This document shows positions 26,083 to 35,605 of a DNA stretch of 64,000 bases, one piece after another. Source of the DNA: Acidimicrobiia bacterium (GTDB lineage Bacteria; Actinomycetota; Acidimicrobiia; Acidimicrobiales; Poriferisodalaceae); NCBI GenBank assembly GCA_022821985.1, contig JAJECP010000021.1:1-64000 (forward strand). The letters are read 5' to 3'. Under the pieces are notes generated by a model. It made no database searches and had not been told where the DNA came from. It saw only the letters and a list, made by a program, of their open reading frames with translations. A program made the translations under genes and the position numbers. Each line of letters opens with the position of its first letter. The stretch's first letter is position 1.

Positions 26083-27738
26083 ATGGGCAATGTGACGGTG
26101 GCCCAGCCGCCGCGGCGCCAGGTGGCGGCTGTGCTCGGCTGGGCACTCGCCGCCGCAGCGCCGCTCGCGTTCCTGGCGGTGTTCTTCGCCTACCCGGTGC
26201 TCACCGTGGTGGCAGACGGGCTCAACAGCCTCGGTGACCTCCTGGGGCGCTCGTCGATTCGCGGGGTGATGTGGTTCACGGTCTGGCAAGCCGTCGCGTC
26301 GACGGCGCTCACCCTTGCGGTCGGCATTCCCGCGGCGGCAGCGCTGGCCCGCCTGCAACCGAGGACGCGGCGGGTCGTTCGCGCCGTCATCACCGTTCCG
26401 TTCGTGCTGCCGACGGTGGTCGTGGCCGGTGCGTTCGAAGCGGTCTTCGATCGATTCGGTCTCGACGGCGGCACGCTGTCGCTGCACCACACCGTGTGGG
26501 CAATCCTGCTGGCGCATGTCTTCTTCAACTACGCCGTGGTGGTGCGGACAGTGGGCTCGTGGTGGGCCGGCCTGGACGGTCGCAACGCGGATGCGGCGGC
26601 GGTGCTCGGCGCGACGCCGCTGCGAGGGTTCCGCCACGTGACCTGGCCGCTCCTGCGGCCTGCGGTCGCGGCCTCGGCGGCGGTCACGTTCCTGTTCTCG
26701 TTCACGTCGTTCGGGGTGATCCTGATTCTCGGCGGCCCGACACGCGCCACGGTCGAAACCGAGATCTACCGGTATGCCATCACCCGGCTCGACTTCGCGA
26801 CGGCCTCGGCGCTGGCGCTGTGCCAGCTCGTTGCCGTTGCCGCTCTCGTTGGGTTGGCGGGTGTGGCCGAGCGGCGCCGGGCGGTCGCTCGGCGGGCACC
26901 TGGACGTACGGCGCCGCGGTCGCGGCGCGGCGTGATCGCTGTCAATGCCGCAGTGGCCGTGCTGCTGCTGGGCGTGCCGATTGTCACGCTGGTGGAGCGG
27001 TCATTCGCGACCGGCGGCGGCTACGGCGTCGCCAACTTTGCTGCGCTGGCCGACCGGGTGCAGATGCTGCCGACAACTGCGCTCGCGGCTCTGCGCCACT
27101 CGCTGGCATTCGCCGTGCTCGCAACGTTGATTGCTACCGGCATCGGCGCACTGGCGTCGTTCGTGGTGGTGGGGGGCCGAGCGCACGCCGCCGCAAACGG
27201 CCGCACGGGCTGGCTGCGGCGGCTGTTCGATGTAGGACTGACCTTGCCGCTCGGCGTGTCCGCCGTGACCGTGGGTCTCGGGATGCTGCTGGCGCTTGAC
27301 ACCCCCCCGCTCGAGTTCCGCACGGCGTGGTGGATCATTCCCGTTGCGCACGCCCTGGTCGGGATGCCGTTCGTCGTCCGCACGCTGGTGCCGACGCTGC
27401 GCTCGATCGATGACCGGTTGCGGGAAGCGGCATCGGTGCTCGGTGCCTCGCCGCTGCGCACCCGCCGGGAGGTCGACGTGCCGATTGCGTCCCGAGCGGT
27501 GGCGGTGGGTGCGGCATTCGCCTTTGCCGTGTCACTCGGCGAGTTCGGCGCAACCGCGTTCCTGCCGCGGCGGCCCGACACGCTCACTGCGCCGCTGGCG
27601 CTGTTCCGGCTCCTCGGCACACCGGGGGAGACGCTGCAGGGTCAAGCCATGGCGCTCGCCGTCGTGCTCATGGCTGCGACGGCTGCGTCGGTGCTGGTCA
27701 TCGAAGGTCTGCGCCGCACCGACGAGTCGCTGTTCTAG
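26083..27738 (+). CDS. thiP: Thiamine ABC transporter, fused permease
   Basis: 551 residues, a tandem of two MetI-like permease halves with about 12 transmembrane helices, as in ThiP. Each half has an EAA-like loop (DAAAVLGATPLRGFRHV and EAASVLGASPLRTRREV) that docks the ATPase. It sits 28 bp behind thiB and is under the same riboswitch. The matching ATPase ThiQ is not encoded next to it; the following gene is unrelated and on the other strand. Confidence 0.9.
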   Translation: MGNVTVAQPPRRQVAAVLGWALAAAAPLAFLAVFFAYPVLTVVADGLNSLGDLLGRSSIRGVMWFTVWQAVASTALTLAVGIPAAAALARLQPRTRRVVRAVITVPFVLPTVVVAGAFEAVFDRFGLDGGTLSLHHTVWAILLAHVFFNYAVVVRTVGSWWAGLDGRNADAAAVLGATPLRGFRHVTWPLLRPAVAASAAVTFLFSFTSFGVILILGGPTRATVETEIYRYAITRLDFATASALALCQLVAVAALVGLAGVAERRRAVARRAPGRTAPRSRRGVIAVNAAVAVLLLGVPIVTLVERSFATGGGYGVANFAALADRVQMLPTTALAALRHSLAFAVLATLIATGIGALASFVVVGGRAHAAANGRTGWLRRLFDVGLTLPLGVSAVTVGLGMLLALDTPPLEFRTAWWIIPVAHALVGMPFVVRTLVPTLRSIDDRLREAASVLGASPLRTRREVDVPIASRAVAVGAAFAFAVSLGEFGATAFLPRRPDTLTAPLALFRLLGTPGETLQGQAMALAVVLMAATAASVLVIEGLRRTDESLF

Positions 27739-27753
27739 GCGTCCTTGGCGGGG

Positions 27754-28200
27754 CTAGGAGGCCTTCCAGAGGCGGTGTCCCTCGATCCACAGCAGGATCG
27801 GCAACGCAGTATCGATCAGGTGCCAGATCGTGAAGTTGTCGCCGCCGTCGACCATCGCTCGAAACCAGTTCGGGACGAAGGCGATCGTCACGGCGACAGC
27901 GAAGATGAACATGGCCCGGGCGCCTCGATCGTGGAAGCTGGCCGTCGACCGCCGCTGCCATGTGGTGAGCAGCACCAGTGCCAGTGCGGCCGCCATGAAC
28001 CAGTCGAGGACGTTCCACACATCGAGGTTGGCGGGATCGCCGGGTTCGTCGCCGGGGCCATAGAAGGGGAACGCGAAGAAGTTGACCACCACGGCGGCGG
28101 CGACCAGCTTGAGATAGATCGCTACGGGCTTGGCGAGGATCATGTGTCGGGCCTCCTTCGGCAGGGCTGTCAGACCCAGCACCATGGTGGTCGCCGTCAC
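27754..28200 (-). CDS. Hypothetical four-helix membrane protein
   Basis: 148 residues with about four hydrophobic segments (IYLKLVAAAVVVNFFAFPF, WFMAAALALVLLTTW, MFIFAVAVTIAFVPNWF, LIDTALPILLWIEG). I do not recognise the family. Its GTG overlaps the stop of the acetoacetyl-CoA synthetase gene (GTGA), so it is co-translated with it. Confidence 0.7.
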   Translation of the reverse strand: MTATTMVLGLTALPKEARHMILAKPVAIYLKLVAAAVVVNFFAFPFYGPGDEPGDPANLDVWNVLDWFMAAALALVLLTTWQRRSTASFHDRGARAMFIFAVAVTIAFVPNWFRAMVDGGDNFTIWHLIDTALPILLWIEGHRLWKAS

Positions 28201-30356
28201 GCCTCCAGTGCGGGATGATCGACGAAGTGGTCGAGCGCGCTGGGATCGTCGATGGCCTCGACGTTGGCCACCGGTCGGCCCTCCACGACGTCTCGAATCG
28301 CCAGCTCCACGAGCTTTCCTGAACGGGTGCGCGGGATCGCCGGCACTTGGGCGATCACTGCGGGCACGTGGCGCGGCGACGCCCCCGAACGGATCTGCGA
28401 GCGGATCCGGCCGATCAGCTCGTCGCCGAGCGTCACGCCCTCGCGCAGCTTCACGAACAGCACCACCCGGGTGTCGCTGCTGGCTGCCGCGCTGCCGCTG
28501 GCCGGCGCTCGTTGGCCGATGACCACGCTCTCGAGCACCTCATCGATCTGGTCGACCTGGCGGTAGATCTCCGCAGTGCCGATGCGCACCCCGCCGGGAT
28601 TCAGCGTGGCGTCGGATCGCCCGCTGATGATCATGCCGCCGGCGGGCGTCCATTCGGCGAAGTCCCCGTGGTGCCACACGCCCTCGAAGCGTTCGAAGTA
28701 CGCAGATCGGTAGCGCGCGTCATCCGGGTCGTCCCAGAAGCGCAGCGGCATGGACACGAACGCGTTGCGGCACACCAGCTCGCCCTGCGTGCCGGCGCCG
28801 AGCGACGCGCCGTCTGCATCGGCCACGTCGACATCGAGGCCGAGTGCAGCCGCTTGGATCTCGCCGCGGCGGACCGGGCCGGTTGGGTCGCCGATCACGA
28901 AGCCGCCGCAGATGTCGGTGCCCCCGGAGAACGATGCCAGATGAACGTCGGCCTTCACCTGCTGGTACACCCAATCGAAGCCCTCGGGCGCCAGGGGAGA
29001 ACCGGTGGAGGAGATCGTGCGCACGGTGTCGAGCGCATGGGTCTGCGCCGGCCGCAGGCCGGCCTTCATGGCGCCTTCGATGAACTTGGCGCTGACGCCG
29101 AGCAGCGTGACGCCCCAGTTGTCGGCCACGTCGAAGAGCCGTGCCGGATCGGGATGGAACGGCGACCCGTCGTACAGAACCAGCGATGCGCCGCTGGCCA
29201 GCCCGGCGACGAGCCAGTTCCACATCATCCAGCCGGTGGTGGTGAAGTACATGACGCGATCACCGGGGCGGACGTCGAAGTGCAGCCGTTGCTCGCTCCA
29301 CAGCTTGAGCAGCGCGCCGCCCGCACGATGCACGATGCACTTCGGCTTCCCGGTAGTGCCCGACGAGTACAGGATGTACACCGGCTGGTCGAATCCGAGC
29401 CGTTCGAAGGTCAGGTCGTCGCCGTTGGCGACGCGATGAGGTGCCAGCCACTCTGTCCACGATGTCGCCGATCCCGGCACATCGCCTGATGGAGCGGGTG
29501 CGCTGCGGTCGTACGGAGCGATGACGAGCCGGGGCCCAGCCCCTGTTGCATCCCGCTCTTGTTCGCTGCGCTCACGGGCCGCTCGGGCCACGGCTTCGCC
29601 TGACGGTTCAGCCTCTGTTGCTGCCAGGCTGGCGGCCACCTCGGCCGCCTTGCTGGCCGTGTGATGGCGCACGCCGTTGTAGTAGTAGCCGTCGACGGCG
29701 ACCATGACGGTCGGGGAGATCTGGCCGAAGCGGTCGAGCACGCCGTCGATGCCGAAGTCGGGGCTGACCGACGAGTACACGGCGCCCAGCGACGCCGTGG
29801 CCAGGAACACGATGAGCGCTTCGGGGCCGTTGGGGAGCATTGTGGCCACCCGGTCGCCCACGCCGACTCCGTCGGCCGCCAGCGCCCGCTGGCACGCTGC
29901 CACCTCGGCGCGCAGCTCGCCGTGCGTCATCGTCAGCTGCGCTGCGTCCTCGCCGATGAACGCCAGGGCCGTGTCGTCTGCGTGTGGCCCGCCCGCAGTG
30001 ACGGGCCGCAGGTAGTGCTCGGCGATGTTCAGGCTGGAGCCGGCGAAGAACTCCAGATCAGGGCCTGGCGTCGCGCCACCTGCTGTCGAGGCAGCACCGC
30101 CCTGCGACCCTGCGGAGACGAAATTGGGGCCGAGCTCGCCGATGCCGTCGCAGAACTCCCACACGGCGCGCCAGAACGCCCCTGGATGCTGCACGGACCA
30201 CGCATGCAGATCCGCGTAGGTGTACCGGCCGAGCCCGATTCCTACCTGTTCGGCGAACTGCCAGAGCTGGGTTCCCACACGTCGCTCGGCATCAGGCCGC
30301 CACAACACGTTTGCGTCGGCGACCGCGGCACTCTCGCTGTCTGCTGAGCTGCTCAT
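28197..30356 (-). CDS. Acetoacetyl-CoA synthetase (acetoacetate-CoA ligase)
   Basis: 719 residues of the acyl-adenylate family. The A3 motif is YSSGTTGKPKCIVH, then FTTTGWMMWNW, SFSGGTDICGGF, the hinge region GRSDATLNPGGVRIG, and the catalytic Lys in RTRSGKLVELAIRD. N-terminal ACAS_N and overall sequence fit acetoacetyl-CoA rather than acetyl-CoA synthetases. It activates acetoacetate with ATP and CoA. ATG 30356 is preferred because TATGTT lies 7 nt upstream. The loop after AEVAASLAAT carries a 65-bp in-frame repeat (copy B), adding a charged peptide just before RLVIAPY. Confidence 0.88.
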   Translation of the reverse strand: MSSSADSESAAVADANVLWRPDAERRVGTQLWQFAEQVGIGLGRYTYADLHAWSVQHPGAFWRAVWEFCDGIGELGPNFVSAGSQGGAASTAGGATPGPDLEFFAGSSLNIAEHYLRPVTAGGPHADDTALAFIGEDAAQLTMTHGELRAEVAACQRALAADGVGVGDRVATMLPNGPEALIVFLATASLGAVYSSVSPDFGIDGVLDRFGQISPTVMVAVDGYYYNGVRHHTASKAAEVAASLAATEAEPSGEAVARAARERSEQERDATGAGPRLVIAPYDRSAPAPSGDVPGSATSWTEWLAPHRVANGDDLTFERLGFDQPVYILYSSGTTGKPKCIVHRAGGALLKLWSEQRLHFDVRPGDRVMYFTTTGWMMWNWLVAGLASGASLVLYDGSPFHPDPARLFDVADNWGVTLLGVSAKFIEGAMKAGLRPAQTHALDTVRTISSTGSPLAPEGFDWVYQQVKADVHLASFSGGTDICGGFVIGDPTGPVRRGEIQAAALGLDVDVADADGASLGAGTQGELVCRNAFVSMPLRFWDDPDDARYRSAYFERFEGVWHHGDFAEWTPAGGMIISGRSDATLNPGGVRIGTAEIYRQVDQIDEVLESVVIGQRAPASGSAAASSDTRVVLFVKLREGVTLGDELIGRIRSQIRSGASPRHVPAVIAQVPAIPRTRSGKLVELAIRDVVEGRPVANVEAIDDPSALDHFVDHPALEA
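29551..29615 (-). repeat. Dispersed in-frame repeat, copy B (inside acetoacetyl-CoA synthetase)
   Basis: 65 bp, 63/65 identical to copy A. It is read in frame as [20 protein letters not shown] within the synthetase, at a position where relatives have a variable loop between the DGYYYNG strand region and the next core strand RLVIAPY. Confidence 0.88.
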
Positions 30357-30454
30357 CGAGCGCAACATAGTCAGCCGCTGTCACGTCCTCCGTTTCGATG
30401 GGTGAGGCAACAACCACGGAATCGCTCTGAGCCGTGCGGGTAGTGTCCCCACCC

Positions 30455-31234
30455 ATGGACGGCATCTGCGACGACCTTCAGGCAGAGAACGACGCGCTCG
30501 GCGACGTGGTCGGCGACCTCAGCGAGGAGCAGTGGCGCCTGCCCACGCCTGCGGAGGGCTGGGACAGCCGCGAGACCATGGTGCATCTGGGCATGACCGA
30601 CTGGGTGGCCACGGTGGCCGTTGTCGATCCCGAGCACTTCGACGACTTCAAGGCCGCTGCCGCGCGTGGCGAGATGGATCTGCACACCGCAGCCGGGTTC
30701 GACTTCGCCTCCATGTCCGGGGCGGAGATCTGGGACTGGCTCTGTGCCGAGCGCACCAAGATGCTGGACGCCGTGCGCCCGCTCGATCCCAAGGACCGGA
30801 TTCCCTGGTTCGGACCATCCATGGGAGCGCTGTCGTTCGTGACCGCCCGGCTCATGGAGACCTGGTCGCACGGGCATGACGTGGCCGACACTCACGGCAG
30901 GGAGTTGCCGCGCACCGATCGCCTTCGCCACGTTGCGCACATCGGAGTAAGCACGCGCGGCTGGAGCTACGCGAACCGGGGCCTTGAGGTACCTGAGGGA
31001 CCGGTACGAGTCGAGCTGGATGCCCCGAGCGGGGACGTGTGGACGTGGGGTCCCGAAGATGCGGCCGACAGGGTGAGCGGCGACGCCTACGAGTTCTGCC
31101 TCGCGGTCACCCAGCGGCGACACCACACCGAAACCGGGTTGTCGGTCACCGGCCCGCTGGCAACTGGGTGGATGGACATCGCCCAGGCATTCGCCGGGCC
31201 GCCGACCGACGCCGAGAGCCGCCGCGCCGCCTGA
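30455..31234 (+). CDS. DinB/MDMPI-fold protein of the mycothiol-associated TIGR03084 type
   Basis: 259 residues. The N-terminal four-helix bundle has a potential metal triad: His in ETMVHLGMTDW, and Glu/His in LMETWSHGHDVAD. The C-terminal half is the small domain typical of this family. The mycothiol-dependent maleylpyruvate isomerase and related thiol-transferases share this fold. An mshC gene elsewhere in the window fits mycothiol use. ATG 30455 lies 8 nt behind a TAGTGT box. The exact reaction is unknown. Confidence 0.75.
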   Translation: MDGICDDLQAENDALGDVVGDLSEEQWRLPTPAEGWDSRETMVHLGMTDWVATVAVVDPEHFDDFKAAAARGEMDLHTAAGFDFASMSGAEIWDWLCAERTKMLDAVRPLDPKDRIPWFGPSMGALSFVTARLMETWSHGHDVADTHGRELPRTDRLRHVAHIGVSTRGWSYANRGLEVPEGPVRVELDAPSGDVWTWGPEDAADRVSGDAYEFCLAVTQRRHHTETGLSVTGPLATGWMDIAQAFAGPPTDAESRRAA

Positions 31235-31292
31235 GCGCGATGCGGATCGGCGCTCGGGCGAAGGCAGTGCTGAGGCGCGCACAGGGGGCGCG

Positions 31293-31919
31293 GTGCTGAT
31301 CGTCGGTCTGACAGGCGGAATCGGGGCGGGCAAGAGCACCGTGGCGCGGCTGCTGGCCGGTCACGGAGCAGCGGTGGTGGATGTCGATGCCTTAGGCCGC
31401 GAGATCATTGCTCCCGGCGGTTCGGCGGTGCAGGCCGTGCTCGAGCGGTTCGGCAGCGAACTGGCCGGTCCCGACGGCGGCATCGACCGTCCTGCGCTCG
31501 CCTCGATCGTGTTCAACGATCCCGACGAGCTCGCAGACCTCAACGACATCAGCCATCCGGCGATCAACGAGCTCCTCGACGAGCGGATCGAGTCCATCGG
31601 CGAGGCTGGCACAACCGACGTCGTCGTGCTCGACATGGCCGTGCTCACCGAGAGCACGCTGGGCCGCGACACCCGCTTCCCCTATGAGATCGTGGTCACC
31701 GTCGAGGCGCCGCCCGACATACGGCTGGAGCGGCTCATCGAGCGCGGCATGACCTCCGAAGATGCCAAAGCGCGACTGGCTTCCCAGGCAACCGACGAGC
31801 AGCGACGCGAAGTATCCAATTTCGTCATCGGCAACGGCGGCGGGAACGACGAGTTGGCCGATGCCACGGAGAAGCTGTGGGAAGCCCTGTGCCGTCTGGC
31901 AGACGAGCGCGCTGCATGA
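31293..31919 (+). CDS. coaE: Dephospho-CoA kinase
   Basis: 208 residues. The P-loop is GLTGGIGAGKST at the N-terminus, followed by VVDVDALGREII (substrate Asp), FGSELAGPDGGIDRPALASIVF and ISHPAI, all CoaE signatures. It phosphorylates the 3'-OH of dephospho-CoA in the last step of CoA synthesis. GTG start. The stop overlaps the next gene as ATGA. Confidence 0.95.
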   Translation: MLIVGLTGGIGAGKSTVARLLAGHGAAVVDVDALGREIIAPGGSAVQAVLERFGSELAGPDGGIDRPALASIVFNDPDELADLNDISHPAINELLDERIESIGEAGTTDVVVLDMAVLTESTLGRDTRFPYEIVVTVEAPPDIRLERLIERGMTSEDAKARLASQATDEQRREVSNFVIGNGGGNDELADATEKLWEALCRLADERAA

Positions 31920-32773
31920 GCCCCGAAGCGCCGCCGCCCGCTCGGTACCCGCCGCAGAACCACATTCTCCGGCACCTGCGCCTCAGCCATCAGATGAGGG
32001 GTGACGGCACGCTGACAGCAACCATGCCGATCCTCGACGACCTCGCCGATGGTCCTCTGGCCGAGGGGGGCTGGCTGCGGCTCGGCGCCGTAGCCACGCT
32101 GGTGGACTCGGTGGCGGGACATCACGCCGTGCTGCAGGTGACGCCCGACTGGTCGGCCACGCTGCACCTGTCGACGGTGCTGGCTGCCCGCGCCGAGGGC
32201 GAGGCAGTGACCGCTCGCTGCACGCCGTTGCGAGTCGGCCGGAACCAAGTGGTCACCGAAACCTCGGTGACGGATGAAGCGGGAACCGAGGTTGCCCGCT
32301 CGACCTGTACCTATGCGCGCCTGCCCCGGCGCGACGACACGCCGGTCGTGGATTCCACAGCGCGCGAGAACACGGTGGACTATCGGGAGGACCACGAACT
32401 CGATCCTCGGCCGGCGCTCGACGATTACTTGCAGATCACCCCAGTGCCCGGCGAGCCGCGCATTGAGCTGCCGATGCACAACCGCATCCGTAACTCCTTC
32501 GGCTCGCTGCAAGGGGGCGCGTCGATCGTCGTCGCCGAGGTCATGGCGAATCACCTCGCCGGCATGGCGGCTGGCGGCGAGCGCACCTCACGCTGCGTGT
32601 TCGCCGATGTGCATTACTTGGCGCCGGGCCGCGGCGGTCCGTTTCGCGTCGACGGCGAACTGCTCGCACGCACCGATCACCTGGTGACGACCCGCACCCG
32701 GATCTTCGAGACCGCTGGCGACACTGACCGGCTGCTGCAAACCGCCACTGCGACGGCTGCCTATCTCGACTGA
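31916..32773 (+). CDS. Tandem hot-dog (thioesterase-like) protein
   Basis: 285 residues with two hot-dog halves. The first is about 20-130, with the central helix GAVATLVDSVAGHHAV and the strands LHLSTVLAARAEGEAV. The second is about 160-285 (RNSFGSLQGGASIVVAEVMANHLAG, CVFADVHYLAPG). Such proteins usually hydrolyse or dehydrate acyl-CoA thioesters. Coupling to coaE by a 4-bp overlap is consistent with CoA-ester metabolism. The specific substrate is unknown. Confidence 0.75.
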   Translation: MSPEAPPPARYPPQNHILRHLRLSHQMRGDGTLTATMPILDDLADGPLAEGGWLRLGAVATLVDSVAGHHAVLQVTPDWSATLHLSTVLAARAEGEAVTARCTPLRVGRNQVVTETSVTDEAGTEVARSTCTYARLPRRDDTPVVDSTARENTVDYREDHELDPRPALDDYLQITPVPGEPRIELPMHNRIRNSFGSLQGGASIVVAEVMANHLAGMAAGGERTSRCVFADVHYLAPGRGGPFRVDGELLARTDHLVTTRTRIFETAGDTDRLLQTATATAAYLD

Positions 32774-32831
32774 GCGAGCTGGGCCGAAATAGGCATGCCG
32801 CGTGTCACACCGGCCCTCTACCGTGCAGGGC

Positions 32832-33749
32832 ATGACCACACCGCCGCGCAACGCTCCGGCCCGGCCTCGAGCCGGCTTGCCGCGGCTGGCAGCGTTCGAT
32901 GTGGACGGAACGCTGATCAACCGCCATGGCGTGCTCACCGAGCGGACTGCTTCGGCGCTGCGAGCGCTTGCCGCGGCGGGCGTCATCACCGCTTTGGCCA
33001 CCGGCCGCCCGTGGCCGCAGGCCCAGTCGGTCGTGCGCCAGGCGTCGGGCGTGTCGTATGCGGTGTGTCTCAATGGGGCGGTGGTGATGGACGCCGTCGC
33101 GGGCGAGCAGATCGCCGATCGCGCAATGACGCACATCGAGGCCATCGAGGCGGCGGAGATTGCCCGCAAGCTGGTGCCAGACGTGCGGTTCGGGCTCGAC
33201 ATGGCCGACGGCCGGCACGTGTGGGAGCACGATTTCGCTCCGGTCATGCCCGTCGACCTGCTTGCAGACATCAGCGTTGACCGCGTCGACGATGCACTCG
33301 GCGCCGTCGACGGGCCTGTCCTGACGTGGCTGGTGCATGCCCCCGGCGTCGACACGCTGACGCTCATTGACGAGCTCGCTCCGGAAATGCCGCTCGGCAC
33401 CGAGATCCGCCCGTCCGGCTTGGACATGGCAGAGATCGCGGCGGCTGGGGTGAGCAAGTCGGCGGGGCTGGAGATCATCTGCCAGCGCTACGGCTTCGAC
33501 GCCGCAGACGTCCTGGCATTCGGCGATGGGTTGAACGACATCGACATGCTGCGCTGGGCCGGCCAGGCGGTCGCGATGTCCAATGCTCCCGACTCGGTCC
33601 GCGATGCTGCCGACCGGGTCGCACCGAGCAATGAGCACGATGGCGTGGCGGCTGTTGTCGAGGCGATCCTTGCCCCCGAAGGCGGGCCGCCGGCTGGGTG
33701 CGGCGGTGCGTTCGCCGCTGCGCCGCCCGACGGGAGGTCCGATGGCTGA
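32832..33749 (+). CDS. HAD-superfamily hydrolase, Cof/type IIB
   Basis: 305 residues. Motif I is FDVDGTL with the nucleophile Asp, motif II is ALATGR, and motifs III/IV are VSKSAGLEII and AFGDGLNDIDML. The C2B cap between motifs II and III is typical of sugar-phosphate or nucleotide phosphatases. ATG 32832 lies 7 nt behind TACCGT (32819-32824). The C-terminal 25 residues are Gly/Ala/Pro-rich and unstructured. The stop overlaps the next gene by 8 bp. Confidence 0.85.
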   Translation: MTTPPRNAPARPRAGLPRLAAFDVDGTLINRHGVLTERTASALRALAAAGVITALATGRPWPQAQSVVRQASGVSYAVCLNGAVVMDAVAGEQIADRAMTHIEAIEAAEIARKLVPDVRFGLDMADGRHVWEHDFAPVMPVDLLADISVDRVDDALGAVDGPVLTWLVHAPGVDTLTLIDELAPEMPLGTEIRPSGLDMAEIAAAGVSKSAGLEIICQRYGFDAADVLAFGDGLNDIDMLRWAGQAVAMSNAPDSVRDAADRVAPSNEHDGVAAVVEAILAPEGGPPAGCGGAFAAAPPDGRSDG

Positions 33750-34203
33750 GGAGGAGCGCCGTTCGGTATGGGAGCGAATGCGGCGCGGCATGGCCGACCA
33801 CAACGCCAAGGCCCCGCGCACGCCCCTGGGAATGCCCGAAGTTGTCGATGACGACGACGCCACCGACGCTGAGAACGACACGCCCGACGGGGCGACCGCC
33901 GAACTCGTGCTGGAGCGCATCCATCACTACCGGGACACCATCCGCAGCTACCAGGTTCTCATTGAGAACCAGCGAGTCGGGCAGATCCGCGACGACCAGA
34001 CCGAGCACTTCGTGCTGCGTCCAGGCAGCTACACGCTGCGTCTGCAACTGCTGTGGATCTTCAGCCCCAGAGTGGTCGTCGAGCTGCCCGCCGGCACCGA
34101 GACGCGCCTGATCTGTGGCCCCAACGGAGGGATCCTGCAAGCGTGGCGACTGTTCTTCGCCCCGACGACGGCAATCTTCCTTCGTTTTGCGCCCGAAGCG
34201 TGA
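33742..34203 (+). CDS. Hypothetical protein (153 aa) with beta-rich C-terminus
   Basis: Residues 1-50 are charged and disordered with a poly-Asp run (VVDDDDATDAEN). Residues 55-150 alternate hydrophobic strands (YQVLIENQRVGQI, HFVLRPGSYTLRLQLLWI, VVVELPAGTETRLIC), suggesting a small beta-sandwich. GGGAGG 5 nt before ATG and the overlap with the HAD gene support translation. I do not recognise the family. Confidence 0.7.
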   Translation: MAEEERRSVWERMRRGMADHNAKAPRTPLGMPEVVDDDDATDAENDTPDGATAELVLERIHHYRDTIRSYQVLIENQRVGQIRDDQTEHFVLRPGSYTLRLQLLWIFSPRVVVELPAGTETRLICGPNGGILQAWRLFFAPTTAIFLRFAPEA

Positions 34204-34261
34204 TGCAGTCTGCGCTTTGCAGCCGAAGCCTGAGCAGGGGGCAACGGTAGGGTTCGCCGCC

Positions 34262-35539
34262 ATGAGCGAGCGGCGGGCATCTGTAAGCGCAACGTCGGAT
34301 GGCGAGCTCAGGTCCGAGCTCGATGCCTGGCTCGCGGACAACTGGGATCCCGAAGCGAGCGTGCAGGAATGGTGGCAGCGCCTGGCTGCCGCCAAGCTGT
34401 CGAACCCGACGCTGCCCGAGCCGCACGGCCGGGGCTGGGGTCGCAGTGAGACACGGGTACTGGTCGAAGCGATGCGTGCCGCTGGTGCCATCGGGGCACC
34501 GGCAGGGCTGGGCATGTTGCTGGCGGCGCCCACCGTTCTCGAGCACGGCACACCCGAACAGATCGAGCGCTTCGTGCCGGCCATTTTGAACGGCACCGAA
34601 TCGTGGTGCCAGCTCTTCTCAGAGCCTGGAGCGGGCAGCGACCTCGCCGGTCTGCAGACCAAGGCCATCCGCGACGGCGACGAGTGGATCGTCACCGGCC
34701 AGAAGGTGTGGACCTCTGAGGGCGCGCATGCAGATCTCGGCATGCTGGTCGCGCGCACCGACCCTGAAGCCCCCAAGCACCGGGGCCTCACTTGGTTCGC
34801 CTTCGAGATGGACCAGGACGGCGTGGAGGTTCGGCCGCTGCGCGAGATGACCGGCCGGTCGCTGTTCAACGAGGTGTTCATCGACGGGGCACGGGTGCCC
34901 CATGCGAATGTCATCGGCGAGCTGAACGACGGCTGGCGGGTGACCAATACCACGCTCATGGTTGAGCGGGCGGGCATCGGCGGCAGCCACGGCCTCGCAT
35001 TCGCAGCGGCGCATCCCGGCTCCATCGCCGGTCACCTCGACCGGCCAGCCGGCACGTTTCGCGGCAAGCGGCTCCCGCTGGCGGCTGGGGGAGTGGGCCC
35101 CGGCACGTTCAACCAGCTCAGCGAAGAAGCTCGCACCCGCGGCCGTGCCGGCGACCCGGTCGTCCGCCAGGAACTTGCGGCGCTGCACACCGATCTCGAG
35201 GTGATGCGGCTGTCGGCAATGCGCAGCCGCCAGAAATCCCAGCGCACCGGCGGCGAGGGTAACTTGGCGAAGCTGCGCATGACCGCGGCCCTGCGCCGCG
35301 CCCGGTCGCTCGCAAGCACCATCCTCGGCGCGGACATGACCCTGTGGGGCGACGAAGCCGCGACCGACGGCGTGCTGCAGGAGATGGCGGTCTTCTCGCC
35401 GGCGCCGTCGATCTACGGCGGTACCGACGAGATCCAGCGGAACATCCTCGGCGAGCGGGTGCTCGGTCTCCCCAGAGAGCCCGGCCCCGATCCGGCTACG
35501 CCGTTCCGGGAACTTGCCCAGAACGCCACGTCTTGGTAG
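34262..35539 (+). CDS. Acyl-CoA dehydrogenase
   Basis: 425 residues. LFSEPGAGSDLAGLQTKA is the flavin/substrate-binding signature of the middle domain, WIVTGQKVWTS follows it, and the C-terminal IYGGTDEIQRNILGERVLGLPRE is the FadE-type tail. It oxidises an acyl-CoA to the enoyl-CoA with FAD. Chain length or branched specificity is unclear. ATG 34262 is preferred over upstream starts because it begins the homologous region and TAGGGT lies 8 nt before it (34248-34253). Confidence 0.9.
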   Translation: MSERRASVSATSDGELRSELDAWLADNWDPEASVQEWWQRLAAAKLSNPTLPEPHGRGWGRSETRVLVEAMRAAGAIGAPAGLGMLLAAPTVLEHGTPEQIERFVPAILNGTESWCQLFSEPGAGSDLAGLQTKAIRDGDEWIVTGQKVWTSEGAHADLGMLVARTDPEAPKHRGLTWFAFEMDQDGVEVRPLREMTGRSLFNEVFIDGARVPHANVIGELNDGWRVTNTTLMVERAGIGGSHGLAFAAAHPGSIAGHLDRPAGTFRGKRLPLAAGGVGPGTFNQLSEEARTRGRAGDPVVRQELAALHTDLEVMRLSAMRSRQKSQRTGGEGNLAKLRMTAALRRARSLASTILGADMTLWGDEAATDGVLQEMAVFSPAPSIYGGTDEIQRNILGERVLGLPREPGPDPATPFRELAQNATSW

Positions 35540-35605
35540 CGCGCTGTACCTTGCTCGAGGCCATCGGGGAACGCACGCCCAGCGGGCGGCACAGAATGTG
35601 AAGCG